Assembly: GCF_025398335.1 (NCBI RefSeq)
Contig: NZ_JAODOO010000006.1
Location: forward strand, 1 to 64,000
DNA from: Clostridium sp. CX1
GTDB taxonomy: Bacteria; Bacillota; Clostridia; Clostridiales; Clostridiaceae
Reading direction: 5' to 3'
DNA: 64,000 nucleotides
This document shows, piece by piece, positions 25,348 to 35,030 of this stretch. Below the pieces are notes generated by a model. That model searched no databases. It saw nothing but the letters and a program-made list of their open reading frames with translations, and was not told where the DNA came from. A program made the position numbers and the translations under genes. The first letter of the stretch is position 1, and each line of letters opens with the position of its first letter.

Positions 25348-27909
25348 CTATATAACCAGCTGGCATTGCTCATTATCTATTAATTTTTCAAATTCCTTTG
25401 CGTTAACAGGTCTGCTGAAAAAGTATCCTTGTATTTCATCGCAATTGAAACTTCTTAAGATGTTTATTTGGTCTATATTCTCAACACCTTCTGCAACAAC
25501 TCTTATTCCTATTCCATGGGCTAAGTTTATTAAGGAAGAAGCAATAAGATTTTCTGTAGCTCCTGGTTGAAGTCCATCAATAAATGATTTATCTATTTTT
25601 ATAGCATTAATAGGAAGCTTTCTCAAATAGTTTAGTGATGAATATCCGGTTCCAAAATCATCTAGAGATATATGTATTCCCATAGATTTTAGTTCAGATA
25701 ATACATCAATAGCTCTATCAAAGTTTTCCATGACAACACTTTCTGTAATTTCTATCTCAAGCCATTTGGCTTCTAAACCTGTCTCCTGCAATACTTGTTT
25801 AATTCCCTCTACTATATCATTCCTCTGAAGTTGCTTTACAGATAAATTTACCGCTAATCTCAAGGGCTCTTTGCCAGATTCCTGCCAAGCCTTACTCTGC
25901 ATGCAAGCGCTTCTAAGAACATACTCACCAATAGGTACTATTAGACCAGTTTCTTCTGCAACAGGAATAAATCTCCCTGGAGAAACTAATCCTTCCTTAG
26001 GATTTTGCCATCTTACTAAAGCCTCAACTCCTACGATAGTACCCTCTTTAGCAGAGACCTTTGGTTGATAAAACACAGTAAATTCTCTATTAATAAGTGC
26101 ATTACTCAACTCGCTTTTCATTTTTATCTTTTCTACTACCTCAGAGTTCATATGCCCATTAAAGAACTCAAATTTATTTCTTCCAGTATTTTTAGCATAG
26201 TACATAGCAGTATCTGCATTTTTTAGCAGTTCTTCTAGATCTCTTCCATCACAAGGACTGATAGCAATTCCCATACTAGCTGTAACATAGAGAATCTCAT
26301 GACCTTTTATATTAAAGGGCCTTTTAAATATATCTAGTATTAATTCTGCAATTTCAGTAATTTCTTTTGCTTCCTCACAGGAGGAAATTAAGAATATAAA
26401 TTCATCTCCACCTAGATGACATACCTCATCTCCTTCCTTTAAACAACTTTTAAACAGTTCAGCGGCCTTACTTAAAAATCCATCTCCAACATCATGACCA
26501 TAACTGTCATTTACTGTCTTAAAGTTATCCATATCTAGAAAGAATAGGGCAAAACTTTTATTATTAACTGCTAAATCTTCCACATGATTGTATAGTTTTT
26601 TCATAACATAGGTTCTATTAGGTAAACCTGTGATTTCACTGTAATAAGCCATATTACTAATTATTTCCTCAGCTTTCTTTCTTTCAGTTATGTCTGTAAG
26701 TGAACCTGCCATATGCGACACATATCCTTTTTTGCTTTTTATAGCTTTGCCTCTACATAAAACATATTTGTATTCACCAAAAGGAGTGCACACAGGAAAT
26801 TCAAAACTATAAAAAGATGTATTTTCTTCAAAGTTTTCTGTAATTTTATTCATAATATATTCTCTATCGTATCCAAATACCATTGTAAGCCAGTAATCCA
26901 AGTTATAGTTATTCCCTTTAGATTGAAGTCCCATAATTTCTTTGCATCTATCTGATACAAAAATTTTATTATTTACAAAGTCTGCATCCCAAATACCATC
27001 ATTTGCCCCATCTATAGCCAGCCTATACCTCTCTTCACTAAGCATTAGTTTTTCATGCATATTCTGCAGCTCACTCATCTGCTCTCTTAGCTCCTCTTCT
27101 TTAGCAGTAAGCTCTTCTATGAGTTCTAAAGTATTTTCCGCTGCCTTATTTAATTTTTTTGATAACACACCAAACTCATCTTTAGTGTCTATATCAATAA
27201 CTCCATTTAAATTACCTTCAGCTAATTCTTCAGCAAACTTTAATTCCTTTTCCAACTGTGTGGACATATACTTGGAAATATAAATTCCTAGGAATACTGC
27301 TGTAAATAATTCAGCAACCATTAAAAGCTTAATTGCTAATGATACTCTATTATATACCTCATCACTTCTTATGTTGCTCTGCATTGCATTATTCATATTA
27401 ATACTTATGAGTGTATCTAGTGACTTAAACACACTATCTTTAATTTTCGAAGCCTTTTGAACTTCTATTTTAGCTTCTTCAAAATTTCCTTTTTGGATAA
27501 GTTTAATTATCTCATTTCTTTCTGCTATATAACTTTCATATTCCTGTTTGAAATTAGAATAGATATCCTTCTCATGATTAGTGGATTTAGTTCTTTCATA
27601 TTTACTCATAAGGGCTTTATTTACTCTATCTAAGTATTCTATTCGATTTAAAGTCCTATATATGTTATCTTCATCAAAGTTTGTGTTTATAATAGTTAGT
27701 ATACTTGAACGAATATCTAAAATATTTTCGTTTAATACATCTAAATCATGTATTGAAACGAGATTATTTGCATAAACACTTTCCGAATTATATTTTATTC
27801 TCTGCATACTGCTTATAGATATAAAATCAACAGCTGCTATAAATAAGGATACAAGTAAGAATGCACTTAAAAGCTTCTGCCTTATCTTCATATTTTTTAT
27901 CCACTTCAT
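25348..27909 (-). CDS. 4HB-HAMP-PAS-GGDEF-EAL membrane cyclic-di-GMP enzyme
   Basis: An 853-residue membrane sensor. TM1 (about 13-35), a helical four-helix-bundle sensor like that of MCPs (35-190), TM2 (191-213), HAMP, a coiled-coil linker, a PAS/PAC domain (about 290-410), GGDEF (about 425-580) and EAL (about 600-845). The GGDEF motif near 499-503 and the EAL motif EALVRW near 627-632, with DDFGTGYSSL, are both intact, so cyclase and phosphodiesterase activities are possible; the net output is unknown. The sensor half resembles the MCP at 9834-11555, suggesting that sensor modules have been shared between chemotaxis and cyclic-di-GMP proteins. It appears monocistronic. Confidence 0.92.
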   Translation of the reverse strand: MKWIKNMKIRQKLLSAFLLVSLFIAAVDFISISSMQRIKYNSESVYANNLVSIHDLDVLNENILDIRSSILTIINTNFDEDNIYRTLNRIEYLDRVNKALMSKYERTKSTNHEKDIYSNFKQEYESYIAERNEIIKLIQKGNFEEAKIEVQKASKIKDSVFKSLDTLISINMNNAMQSNIRSDEVYNRVSLAIKLLMVAELFTAVFLGIYISKYMSTQLEKELKFAEELAEGNLNGVIDIDTKDEFGVLSKKLNKAAENTLELIEELTAKEEELREQMSELQNMHEKLMLSEERYRLAIDGANDGIWDADFVNNKIFVSDRCKEIMGLQSKGNNYNLDYWLTMVFGYDREYIMNKITENFEENTSFYSFEFPVCTPFGEYKYVLCRGKAIKSKKGYVSHMAGSLTDITERKKAEEIISNMAYYSEITGLPNRTYVMKKLYNHVEDLAVNNKSFALFFLDMDNFKTVNDSYGHDVGDGFLSKAAELFKSCLKEGDEVCHLGGDEFIFLISSCEEAKEITEIAELILDIFKRPFNIKGHEILYVTASMGIAISPCDGRDLEELLKNADTAMYYAKNTGRNKFEFFNGHMNSEVVEKIKMKSELSNALINREFTVFYQPKVSAKEGTIVGVEALVRWQNPKEGLVSPGRFIPVAEETGLIVPIGEYVLRSACMQSKAWQESGKEPLRLAVNLSVKQLQRNDIVEGIKQVLQETGLEAKWLEIEITESVVMENFDRAIDVLSELKSMGIHISLDDFGTGYSSLNYLRKLPINAIKIDKSFIDGLQPGATENLIASSLINLAHGIGIRVVAEGVENIDQINILRSFNCDEIQGYFFSRPVNAKEFEKLIDNEQCQLVI

Positions 27910-28084
27910 AATCTTACCTCTTGCCTATAAATTTTTACTGTATATAAAAAATCAAGCATTATTTAACATAATTGTACTAAACATACACCTAGTAATTTAA
28001 ATTTTACTCTAATACAGAGCTATTTTCAATTGGTAAGGACTATTTAGTACTGAGATAATTCAAAATATTAGTACAAGTATAAAA

Positions 28085-28114
28085 ATAAGACAAAGCCTAT
28101 TAACTTTGTCTTAT
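28085..28114 (-). terminator. Terminator of the 143-residue gene
   Basis: ATAAGACAAAG (28085-28095) pairs with CTTTGTCTTAT (28104-28114) around an eight-base loop. On the minus strand TTATTTTTATACTT follows. It touches the stop codon of the gene. Confidence 0.8.
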
Positions 28115-28545
28115 CATATTCCTATTAGCGTCTTAACCCATACTAGGACACTTTCATTTTTTTCTCCAAGTAATGTATATTGACTATAGATTTTATTATG
28201 TTCTTCTATTTTCTTGTTATATTCCTCCATATCTTTTTTATACTGAGTTAACTTGGTGTTGTAGGTTATTATGCTGCTATTCCAACTTTTAGAGTTGTTA
28301 TTGTCCTTCATGCTATCTATCTGTTTTTTTAATTCCTCAAGTTCCTTAGTTTCTTTAGCTATTTTATCTCCCATAGTCTTAATATCATTATTATACTTTT
28401 CTAATTGCAATCCTATTTCTTTTTCTATAGGTGACCCTTCATTAGATTGTGATGTCCTTATGTCTATTAGTCCTGCTACAGATACGACTGAAAGTATAAT
28501 CATGAACATAAGAATGTCCAATATAAATGATTTTAGTTTTTCCAT
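28114..28545 (-). CDS. Hypothetical membrane-anchored coiled-coil protein
   Basis: A 143-residue protein I do not recognise. One N-terminal membrane helix (about 7-27, FILDILMFMIILSVVSVAGLI) is followed by a highly charged heptad-like region (about 45-120) rich in K, E, N and Y, predicted coiled coil, and a short hydrophobic C-terminus. Its start has GGGGATGATATT before ATG. It stands alone between the GGDEF-EAL and HD genes, with its own terminator, so context gives no function. Confidence 0.7.
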   Translation of the reverse strand: MEKLKSFILDILMFMIILSVVSVAGLIDIRTSQSNEGSPIEKEIGLQLEKYNNDIKTMGDKIAKETKELEELKKQIDSMKDNNNSKSWNSSIITYNTKLTQYKKDMEEYNKKIEEHNKIYSQYTLLGEKNESVLVWVKTLIGI

Positions 28546-28692
28546 AATATCATCCCCAAATAGTTTATTATGTTTACATCATTTCTAACATATAAATAGT
28601 AAACACACTTTACCATATGATGAGTTATGGAATAATATTACTTAAATTAAAAATATTTTTGAATAATAATTAACATATATTAAGCTCTAAAG

Positions 28693-28729
28693 AAAAGGCT
28701 TTTCTCAGTTAAGCTGAGAAAAGCCTTTT
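28693..28729 (-). terminator. Terminator of the helicase-HD operon
   Basis: A perfect 16-bp stem, AAAAGGCTTTTCTCAG with CTGAGAAAAGCCTTTT, five-base loop. T tracts exist on both sides, so it could act on either strand; here it ends the HD gene. Confidence 0.85.
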
Positions 28730-28773
28730 TGTAGTAATTAGCTATCTATTCTACTATTAATTATAACTAATGG

Positions 28774-29418
28774 TTAATTATGAATCGGCACAGCCATATA
28801 CTTTTCACATTTTCTAGTAAAATACTCTATATTTTCATGTATTTCTTTCACTTTTTCTGGAGTTATATTACCTCTGCCAAGTCTATCACATAAAGAAAAT
28901 AATCCTATCTCTTTAATACTAACTTCTTTTATCATGGTATTAACATCTGCAAAAGGTAAGTTTTTAACTACAAATAAAGTATGCATATGCCACCTTACTA
29001 TAGAAGATACCTTTTTTATAAAATCTTCGCTGCAATTAAACTCTCTTAAAAATTCTATAGAAAGTTTTTTACCTACCCTATCATGATCATAGGAAGTTAT
29101 TCTTCCCTTTCTCATTTTTGTGGTTGGTGCCTTTCCAATATCATGAAGAAGAGCTGCCCACATAAAGGCTTTTGAATCTTCACTTTTGTTCTTTCTCTTT
29201 GCAGCTTCATTAATCACAAGCATAGTATGATTCCATACACTTCCTTCTGGATGATATACTGGTGATTGGGGAGTTTTAATTAAATCTCCTAACATAGTAA
29301 GGGGGTAAGTATTTTCAAATACTCCACTTTTTATTAATTCATTAAAATATCTTGAAGGCTCTTCATCTGACATCAAATGTTTATCAAAGTCTTTAAATAT
29401 TTCCTGTAAATCTTCCAT
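28774..29418 (-). CDS. HD-domain phosphohydrolase, tRNA-nucleotidyltransferase-type HD
   Basis: A 214-residue protein with a metal-dependent HD domain: H at YHPEGSVWNHTMLV, the HD pair in WAALLHDIGKAPTT and a distal H..D arrangement (VRWHMHTLFV). This arrangement resembles the HD domain that accompanies CCA-adding enzymes, but the nucleotidyltransferase head is absent. Substrate unknown. It starts 33 bp after the end of the helicase gene with a GAAGGTGAG ribosome site, so the two are probably co-transcribed and may act on the same nucleic-acid process (inference). Confidence 0.8.
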   Translation of the reverse strand: MEDLQEIFKDFDKHLMSDEEPSRYFNELIKSGVFENTYPLTMLGDLIKTPQSPVYHPEGSVWNHTMLVINEAAKRKNKSEDSKAFMWAALLHDIGKAPTTKMRKGRITSYDHDRVGKKLSIEFLREFNCSEDFIKKVSSIVRWHMHTLFVVKNLPFADVNTMIKEVSIKEIGLFSLCDRLGRGNITPEKVKEIHENIEYFTRKCEKYMAVPIHN

Positions 29419-29451
29419 CTAGTTCTCACCTTCTTTTAAGAATTAGTGATA

Positions 29452-31923
29452 TTATTTTCTCCAAAAATCATTTATATTATTTTGTATATCTCTAGCACTT
29501 CTGACAACTGTATTAGGATGCCATTCTTTTGGAAAAAGATTCTTATATGCTCTATTTCCGAACCTTTCATCTATTAATAAAATAATACCTTTATCTCTTT
29601 CTGTCCTAATTACTCTTCCTGCAGCCTGTAATACTTTATTCATGCCAGGATACATATAAGAATATTCGTAGCCAGAACTATTCTTTTTGTTAAAGTAGTC
29701 CATTATTATATCTCTCTCCAAAGAAAGCTGAGGTAGTCCTACTCCAACAATAACAGCACCAATTAGTCTGTTTTCCTTTAAATCTATGCCTTCTGAAAAT
29801 ATTCCTCCCAATACGGCAAAGGCTACTAGCGTTTCTCCATTACCTTCCTGAAAATTTCCTAAAAAAATCTCTCGTTCTTCTTCTACCATATTGTTTTTTT
29901 GTATTATAGTGCCATATCCAGGATAGTTCTCACTAAAATCCTCATAAACCCTTTCCATGTAGCTATAGGATGGAAAAAACACTAAATAATTTCCTACTTT
30001 ATTGTCAACAGCAGCCTTTATATACTCTGATACTGTAGAATAAGTGTTTTCTCTATGCTTATATTTTGTAGAAACTCTATCTGCAATTAACAGTTTTCTA
30101 TTTTCTACAGAAAAAGGTGATAACAATCTAACTGAATAATCATCTTTAGTTCCACCTAATATCTCTTTAAAATAATTCATAGGTGATAGTGTAGCTGAAA
30201 ACAGAATAATAGCCTTTGCTCTTTTCATAGCCTCCCTTAGAAGATGAGAAGGGTCTAGGCAAAATATTTTCATTTTTACATCACTATTGATTTTTTGCAA
30301 GTAATTAACAAAGTGTTCATCATATAATTCTGCTATTCTAGTATATGTAAGCACGTTAAAATATAATTCTAACAGTTCCTCTTGGTTTTCTATCTTTTCA
30401 TTACTAGTAAGAAATTCTTCAGCTTCAGAGGAAAATCTTCTTAAAAGGGGATATATTTCTTCAAATTCTTTTTTTTGTATATACACATTCTTATCTGCCA
30501 TCTTTAACTCTGTATTTACATCACTATATCCATCTATGGAGTCTTTTTCCAAAGCCTCCCCTTCACATAGCTTTCTAAACCCTAACATACAAGAATTTAT
30601 TTTTTCAAGAGCTCTAGCAACCTTAGGCGCTACTTTCTTCATAACCTTTTTCAACTCTAAAAAGGAACTCTTATTAAGTTCTGCTGAAAACATTTCTCTA
30701 GCTCTATCTACTAAATTATGTGCTTCATCAATCAAAAATACATAATCCTCTTCTCCGCTATCAAAAAACCTTCTCAAGTAAACTCTTGGATCAAAGGCAT
30801 AATTGTAATCGCAAATAACACAATCAGCTAATAGTGCTAAATCTAGTGAAAATTCAAAGGGGCAAATTTTATATTTATCTGAATACTTTACTATCACTTC
30901 TCTACTCATAATGTTTTCTTTAGTCAAAATTTCCTTAATAGCTTCATTTACCCTATCGAAATGTCCTTTTGCATATTGGCAGTCTTCAGGATTACAAGAA
31001 GACTTTTCTTGAAAACATATTTTATCCTTAGCTGTCAGCGTTATTGTTTTTAGTTGTAATCCTGCAACACCCATTTTTAATACCGTTTCTTCTACAACAG
31101 TTCTCGTTATTGTTTTAGCTGTTAAATAGAATACTTTTGTAATTAACCCTTCTCCCATTGCCTTTACAGAAGGAAACAGTGTGGATATAGTTTTTCCTAT
31201 TCCTGTAGGTGCTTGTGCAAAAAGTTTCTTTCCTTCCTTTATAGTCCCATACACTGCAACAGCTAGTTCCCTTTGACCCTTTCTATAAGCTTCAAAGGGA
31301 AAGGACATATTCTTTATTGAAATATTCCTCTTTATCATCCAATCTCTAGTGAAGTTAGCCCAAAAGTAATAACTATCTAATAAAAAAAATAAAAATTGCT
31401 GTAGTTCCTCTATATCAAAGCCTTTTACCAGCCTTTTAGTCGTATTACTATTTAAATTATAATATGATATTTGTACATTGATATGTGATAGGTTATTTTG
31501 AACACCATAGATATAGGCATAACATTTAGCCTGAGCCCAGTGAAGAGGATTATAATTTTCGTCTATAAACTCTAGTGGTCTTGTTACACTTTTTATTTCA
31601 TCTATAGTTACCTCCTCATCTTTTACTATTATTCCATCTGCACGGCCTTCAATTACAAAGGAGAAATCTTTATATTCAAAGGTATGCTTTAAACTCACCT
31701 CTGCATTGTATTCAATTCTTATATTTTTAGTTTGATCAATCTCCTCTAACTGTACCTGTCTTTCCTCAGAGTATTTATCTTTATATTCTTTTTGAAGCTT
31801 TTGATGAGCCTTAGTACCTTCTTGTGCTCTACTAAATCCCGTAAATCTACTATCTAAATCTCCACTTCTTAAAATAAATTCTACTAAATTTCTTACGGAT
31901 ATCCTAATTATATTACTTTCCAT
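29452..31923 (-). CDS. DinG/XPD-type helicase with N-terminal PD-(D/E)XK nuclease-like domain
   Basis: An 823-residue superfamily 2 helicase. The N-terminal 190 residues look like a RecB/Cas4-type PD-(D/E)XK nuclease: GTKAHQKL, then GRADGIIV, then VTIDEIKSV and QAKCYAYIYG, in the expected order. The helicase part has Walker A APTGIGKT near 239-246, a cysteine cluster (C..C....C at about 303-315 and KIC near 350) typical of the XPD/DinG iron-sulfur domain, DEAH near 398, and the C-terminal motif QAAGRVIRTERDKG. A role in DNA repair or R-loop/replication-fork processing is likely. It is followed by an HD-domain gene in the same unit. Confidence 0.88.
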   Translation of the reverse strand: MESNIIRISVRNLVEFILRSGDLDSRFTGFSRAQEGTKAHQKLQKEYKDKYSEERQVQLEEIDQTKNIRIEYNAEVSLKHTFEYKDFSFVIEGRADGIIVKDEEVTIDEIKSVTRPLEFIDENYNPLHWAQAKCYAYIYGVQNNLSHINVQISYYNLNSNTTKRLVKGFDIEELQQFLFFLLDSYYFWANFTRDWMIKRNISIKNMSFPFEAYRKGQRELAVAVYGTIKEGKKLFAQAPTGIGKTISTLFPSVKAMGEGLITKVFYLTAKTITRTVVEETVLKMGVAGLQLKTITLTAKDKICFQEKSSCNPEDCQYAKGHFDRVNEAIKEILTKENIMSREVIVKYSDKYKICPFEFSLDLALLADCVICDYNYAFDPRVYLRRFFDSGEEDYVFLIDEAHNLVDRAREMFSAELNKSSFLELKKVMKKVAPKVARALEKINSCMLGFRKLCEGEALEKDSIDGYSDVNTELKMADKNVYIQKKEFEEIYPLLRRFSSEAEEFLTSNEKIENQEELLELYFNVLTYTRIAELYDEHFVNYLQKINSDVKMKIFCLDPSHLLREAMKRAKAIILFSATLSPMNYFKEILGGTKDDYSVRLLSPFSVENRKLLIADRVSTKYKHRENTYSTVSEYIKAAVDNKVGNYLVFFPSYSYMERVYEDFSENYPGYGTIIQKNNMVEEEREIFLGNFQEGNGETLVAFAVLGGIFSEGIDLKENRLIGAVIVGVGLPQLSLERDIIMDYFNKKNSSGYEYSYMYPGMNKVLQAAGRVIRTERDKGIILLIDERFGNRAYKNLFPKEWHPNTVVRSARDIQNNINDFWRK

Positions 31924-31992
31924 AAAATCACCTATTTACATTCTAAAGAATGTTCTTATATTTTACAATTGGATTTTTATGTTAGACTCACA

Positions 31993-32039
31993 AATAACTA
32001 TAGGGTTCCACTCTTAAAGCTTGGAACCCTATAGTTATT
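31993..32039 (-). terminator. Terminator of the dedA gene
   Basis: A perfect 18-bp stem, AATAACTATAGGGTTCCA with TGGAACCCTATAGTTATT, 11-base loop, 17 bp after the dedA stop. It separates dedA from the helicase gene. Confidence 0.8.
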
Positions 32040-32055
32040 GAATTATACTTATCTT

Positions 32056-32739
32056 CTATATTATCTTGTTATCTAGTTCATTTGATTCATTAACCTGTTT
32101 TTTTTTCCCAAATTTCTCTTTTAATACTCCTATTACTGCTGGAAGTAACGAAATGAAAATTATAGCAAAGATAACCACAGTGAAGTTTTTCTTCACAATA
32201 GGAATATTTCCAAAGAAATATCCACCAAATACAAATAAAGCAACCCATAATACTCCACCAGCTATATTATAAGACATAAACTTAACAAAATTCATTTTTC
32301 CAATTCCCGCTACAAAGGGCGCAAAAGTACGTATTATAGGCATAAATCTTGTTACTATTATAGTTATTCCTCCATGCTTATCGTAAAAAGCCTGAGTCTT
32401 ATCTAAATATTCTTTATTAAGAAACTTAACATTTTCTTTACTAAATACTTTAGGTCCAATAGCTCTTCCTACATAGTAATTTACTGTATTTCCAAGAATA
32501 GCTCCGATGACTAAAAGTGAAAATAGCAAGTAAACATTTAGTGATCCAAGAGCTGCGAAAGCTCCTGCTGCGAAGAGCAAAGAATCTCCTGGAAGAAAAG
32601 GAAGTACTACCAATCCAGTCTCACAGAATACAATTAAGAATAAAATTAAATATGTTCCTGTTCCGTAGTTTTGTATTACTATGTTTAAATACTTATCAAG
32701 ATGAATAATAACATCTATAAAACTCTTTAGTAAATCCAT
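32056..32739 (-). CDS. DedA-family membrane protein
   Basis: A 227-residue inner-membrane protein of the DedA (SNARE-associated/VTT) family, implicated in polyprenyl-phosphate or lipid recycling and membrane homeostasis. The family motifs are visible: FCETGLVVLPFLPGDSLLFAAGAFAALG, GAILGNTVNYYVGRAIG, and the amphipathic re-entrant segment RFMPIIRTFAPFVAGIGKM with its conserved F/Y-x-R-hydrophobic-x-R pattern and P/A residues. Start supported by AAAGGAG. Single gene with its own terminator. Confidence 0.92.
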   Translation of the reverse strand: MDLLKSFIDVIIHLDKYLNIVIQNYGTGTYLILFLIVFCETGLVVLPFLPGDSLLFAAGAFAALGSLNVYLLFSLLVIGAILGNTVNYYVGRAIGPKVFSKENVKFLNKEYLDKTQAFYDKHGGITIIVTRFMPIIRTFAPFVAGIGKMNFVKFMSYNIAGGVLWVALFVFGGYFFGNIPIVKKNFTVVIFAIIFISLLPAVIGVLKEKFGKKKQVNESNELDNKII

Positions 32740-32844
32740 TTACACTTCTCCTTTTATACATTATTTAATTATTATATTTACGGATATAGTATATACTACT
32801 TTCTCCTCAAATTCAATGAAGAGAGTATTAACAGGTTATAAACC

Positions 32845-32887
32845 ATAAAAGTAATAATTATTACTTTTTAATAATTATTACTTTTAT
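32845..32887. repeat. Perfect 19-bp AT-only hairpin in a 326-bp intergenic region
   Basis: ATAAAAGTAATAATTATTA (32845-32863) is the exact reverse complement of 32869-32887, with a five-base loop. It lies between the divergent dedA and MCP genes (32740-33065). It lacks a GC core, so it is not a classical terminator; it may be a protein-binding site or a cruciform-forming element. The rest of the gap holds the two promoters. Confidence 0.6.
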
Positions 32888-33065
32888 TTCAATCCAAAAT
32901 CTGTTATAATTCACTTATGATAGATATAACTCTTGCAACTAACTTAGTTCTAACATAATTATAAAGTCCTTATAATAAGTTGTGATAATATTCTAGCCTC
33001 TTTATAGCATAAATATATACTATCGATAAATAATATTAGATTTTAATCCTGAAAGGAGTAAATAT

Positions 33066-34748
33066 ATGAATATGAAAAAACTTAGTGTAAAATTAGTAAT
33101 TTCAATCGTTTCTTTGATTCTAATTACATTAATAGCTATTGCAGTACCTAGTTACTTTACCATTGTTGGTGAATCAAATAAAACTCTAAGAATTCAAATG
33201 GAAGAAAGGGTTATGTGCGCCTGGGATGTTGCAGATGGACTAAATTTTAACTCTAAAACAGAAGAAGAAGCTAAAATTGCTTTTTCTAAATACATAATCT
33301 CTCGTCAAGTTGGAAATAATGGATACGGATACACCTTTGACTCTAAGGGAAAATTTATCTTTCATCCTGATACAAAACTTATAGGCACTGATGGAAACCA
33401 ATATGATTTCATAAAAGAAATGATCAAAAATAACAGTGAATTTTCAAATCAAAAGTATGGACATGCAATGGTTAAAGAACTTAAATACGATTGGCAAGGG
33501 AAGAAGAAATTTGCTTACTATACTTACTATGAGAAATGGGACATGTATGTTGTATTAAGTGGAGATATTAAAGATTTTACAGGAACACAAAACAAAGCAT
33601 TACTTGTTGTATTTGGAGTTGGGTTTATTATATTGATTTTAACTTCTATAATAACCTTCTTTATGTCTAAAAAGATATCAAACCCTATAGAAAGAATTGC
33701 TGAAGCTATGAATGAAGTTAAGTCTGGAAATTTAAAAATTCAACCTATTAAGTTAAATAGACAAGATGAACTAAAGGAGCTTTCAGATAACTTTAACTCT
33801 ATGGTTTTAAATATATCAGGAATGATTAAAGGAATTCAAGCTAACTCTAGTATACTTCACGAGCAAGCAGAAAGCTTATCCGCTATATCAGAAGAGTTAA
33901 GTTCTTCATCTCAGGAAGTTGCAAACGCTATACAAGAAGTTGCTCAAGGGGCTTCCGAACAGGCTGAGCAGCTAGGGGCAGTAAATGATAGAACCGCTAA
34001 TTTCGGTGATGAAGTAAATAATATTAGCAGAAAAATAGATGACGTTGATGACAGTGCTCTAAGAATAGATTCAATGGCAAAGGACAGCAGTACTGAACTG
34101 CAAGCAATGTCAAACTCAATAAAAGAATTAAATAATGCTTTTTCAGGACTAATTAGTGAGATATTAGGGTTTGAGAAAGATATGAAAAAGATTAATGAAA
34201 TTACTACTGTTATTAACAATATAGCAGATCAAACAAATTTACTAGCTTTAAATGCTGCCATAGAAGCAGCTAGAGCTGGAGAGGCTGGAAGGGGTTTCTC
34301 TGTAGTTGCAGATGAAATTAGAAAACTAGCTGAACAGTCTAAAGAGTCTTCTCTTGACATAAATAAACTTCTAAATGATATAACAGGAAGGTCTAGTGTA
34401 GTTACTGATTCCACTAAGCAGGTTAAAGATGTACTATTTAATCAAGTAGAAGGAATTAAGGATTCAATAAATTCTTTCAAGGAGATTGTAGCAGCCATCC
34501 AGGTAATACTTCCTCAAATGAATGCTATAAAAGATTCAGCTATGACTATTAATGTAGAAAAAGACCAGATAGTAGAAAAGATAGAAATTGTATCTTCTGT
34601 ATCTGAGGAGACTTCTGCTGCTGCAGAACAAATCTCTGCCTCCAGTGAGGAAATGAGTGCAAGTTCGGAAGAGGTATCAAATTCCGCACAGAAGCTAAAT
34701 GAAGTAGCACAGAAGATCACATCCCAACTTAATAGATTTAAAATATAA
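33066..34748 (+). CDS. Methyl-accepting chemotaxis protein, single-Cache sensor
   Basis: A 560-residue chemoreceptor: TM1 (about 9-30), a small extracellular Cache domain (about 35-175, with [20 protein letters not shown] and [17 protein letters not shown]), TM2 (about 178-200), HAMP and the signalling domain with intact tip [19 protein letters not shown]. Single-Cache domains often bind short carboxylates. The ATG at 33066 has AAGGAG before it. A sequence resembling a sigma-D -10 element (ATCGATAA, 33022-33029) lies upstream, but its -35 is poor. Divergent from dedA; ended by a strong terminator. Confidence 0.92.
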   Translation: MNMKKLSVKLVISIVSLILITLIAIAVPSYFTIVGESNKTLRIQMEERVMCAWDVADGLNFNSKTEEEAKIAFSKYIISRQVGNNGYGYTFDSKGKFIFHPDTKLIGTDGNQYDFIKEMIKNNSEFSNQKYGHAMVKELKYDWQGKKKFAYYTYYEKWDMYVVLSGDIKDFTGTQNKALLVVFGVGFIILILTSIITFFMSKKISNPIERIAEAMNEVKSGNLKIQPIKLNRQDELKELSDNFNSMVLNISGMIKGIQANSSILHEQAESLSAISEELSSSSQEVANAIQEVAQGASEQAEQLGAVNDRTANFGDEVNNISRKIDDVDDSALRIDSMAKDSSTELQAMSNSIKELNNAFSGLISEILGFEKDMKKINEITTVINNIADQTNLLALNAAIEAARAGEAGRGFSVVADEIRKLAEQSKESSLDINKLLNDITGRSSVVTDSTKQVKDVLFNQVEGIKDSINSFKEIVAAIQVILPQMNAIKDSAMTINVEKDQIVEKIEIVSSVSEETSAAAEQISASSEEMSASSEEVSNSAQKLNEVAQKITSQLNRFKI

Positions 34749-34750
34749 AA

Positions 34751-34788
34751 AAAGGGAAAGCTTGTCTTCTTAATCAAGCTTTCCCTTT
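34751..34788 (+). terminator. Terminator of the single-Cache MCP gene
   Basis: AAAGGGAAAGCTTG pairs perfectly with CAAGCTTTCCCTTT around a ten-base loop directly after the stop codon. Confidence 0.85.
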
Positions 34789-34972
34789 ACTTAAATAACA
34801 ACAAACAAAATTAAGTTTAAAAAGGAGATATTTTTATTATAATATATGTTTTATCTCTTTCAAACCGGAAATTGCAACCATTAGAGTTTAGATGCCTATG
34901 AATTAAATTTTAACTCTAAGGGCATATTAACTTTAGAGCAATATCATATAATTACAAATAAATATAGATAAT

Positions 34973-35009
34973 AGAGCAGGAATAAAACTACATCTCCTTA
35001 TCTTGCTCT
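34973..35009 (-). terminator. Probable terminator of the MCP at 35031-37103
   Basis: AGAGCAgGAaTAA pairs imperfectly with TTATCTTGCTCT across a long loop, 22 bp after the stop on the minus strand, with ATTATCT beyond. Weaker than the others. Confidence 0.45.
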
Positions 35010-35030
35010 GTTACCTAAAATTTCAAACTT

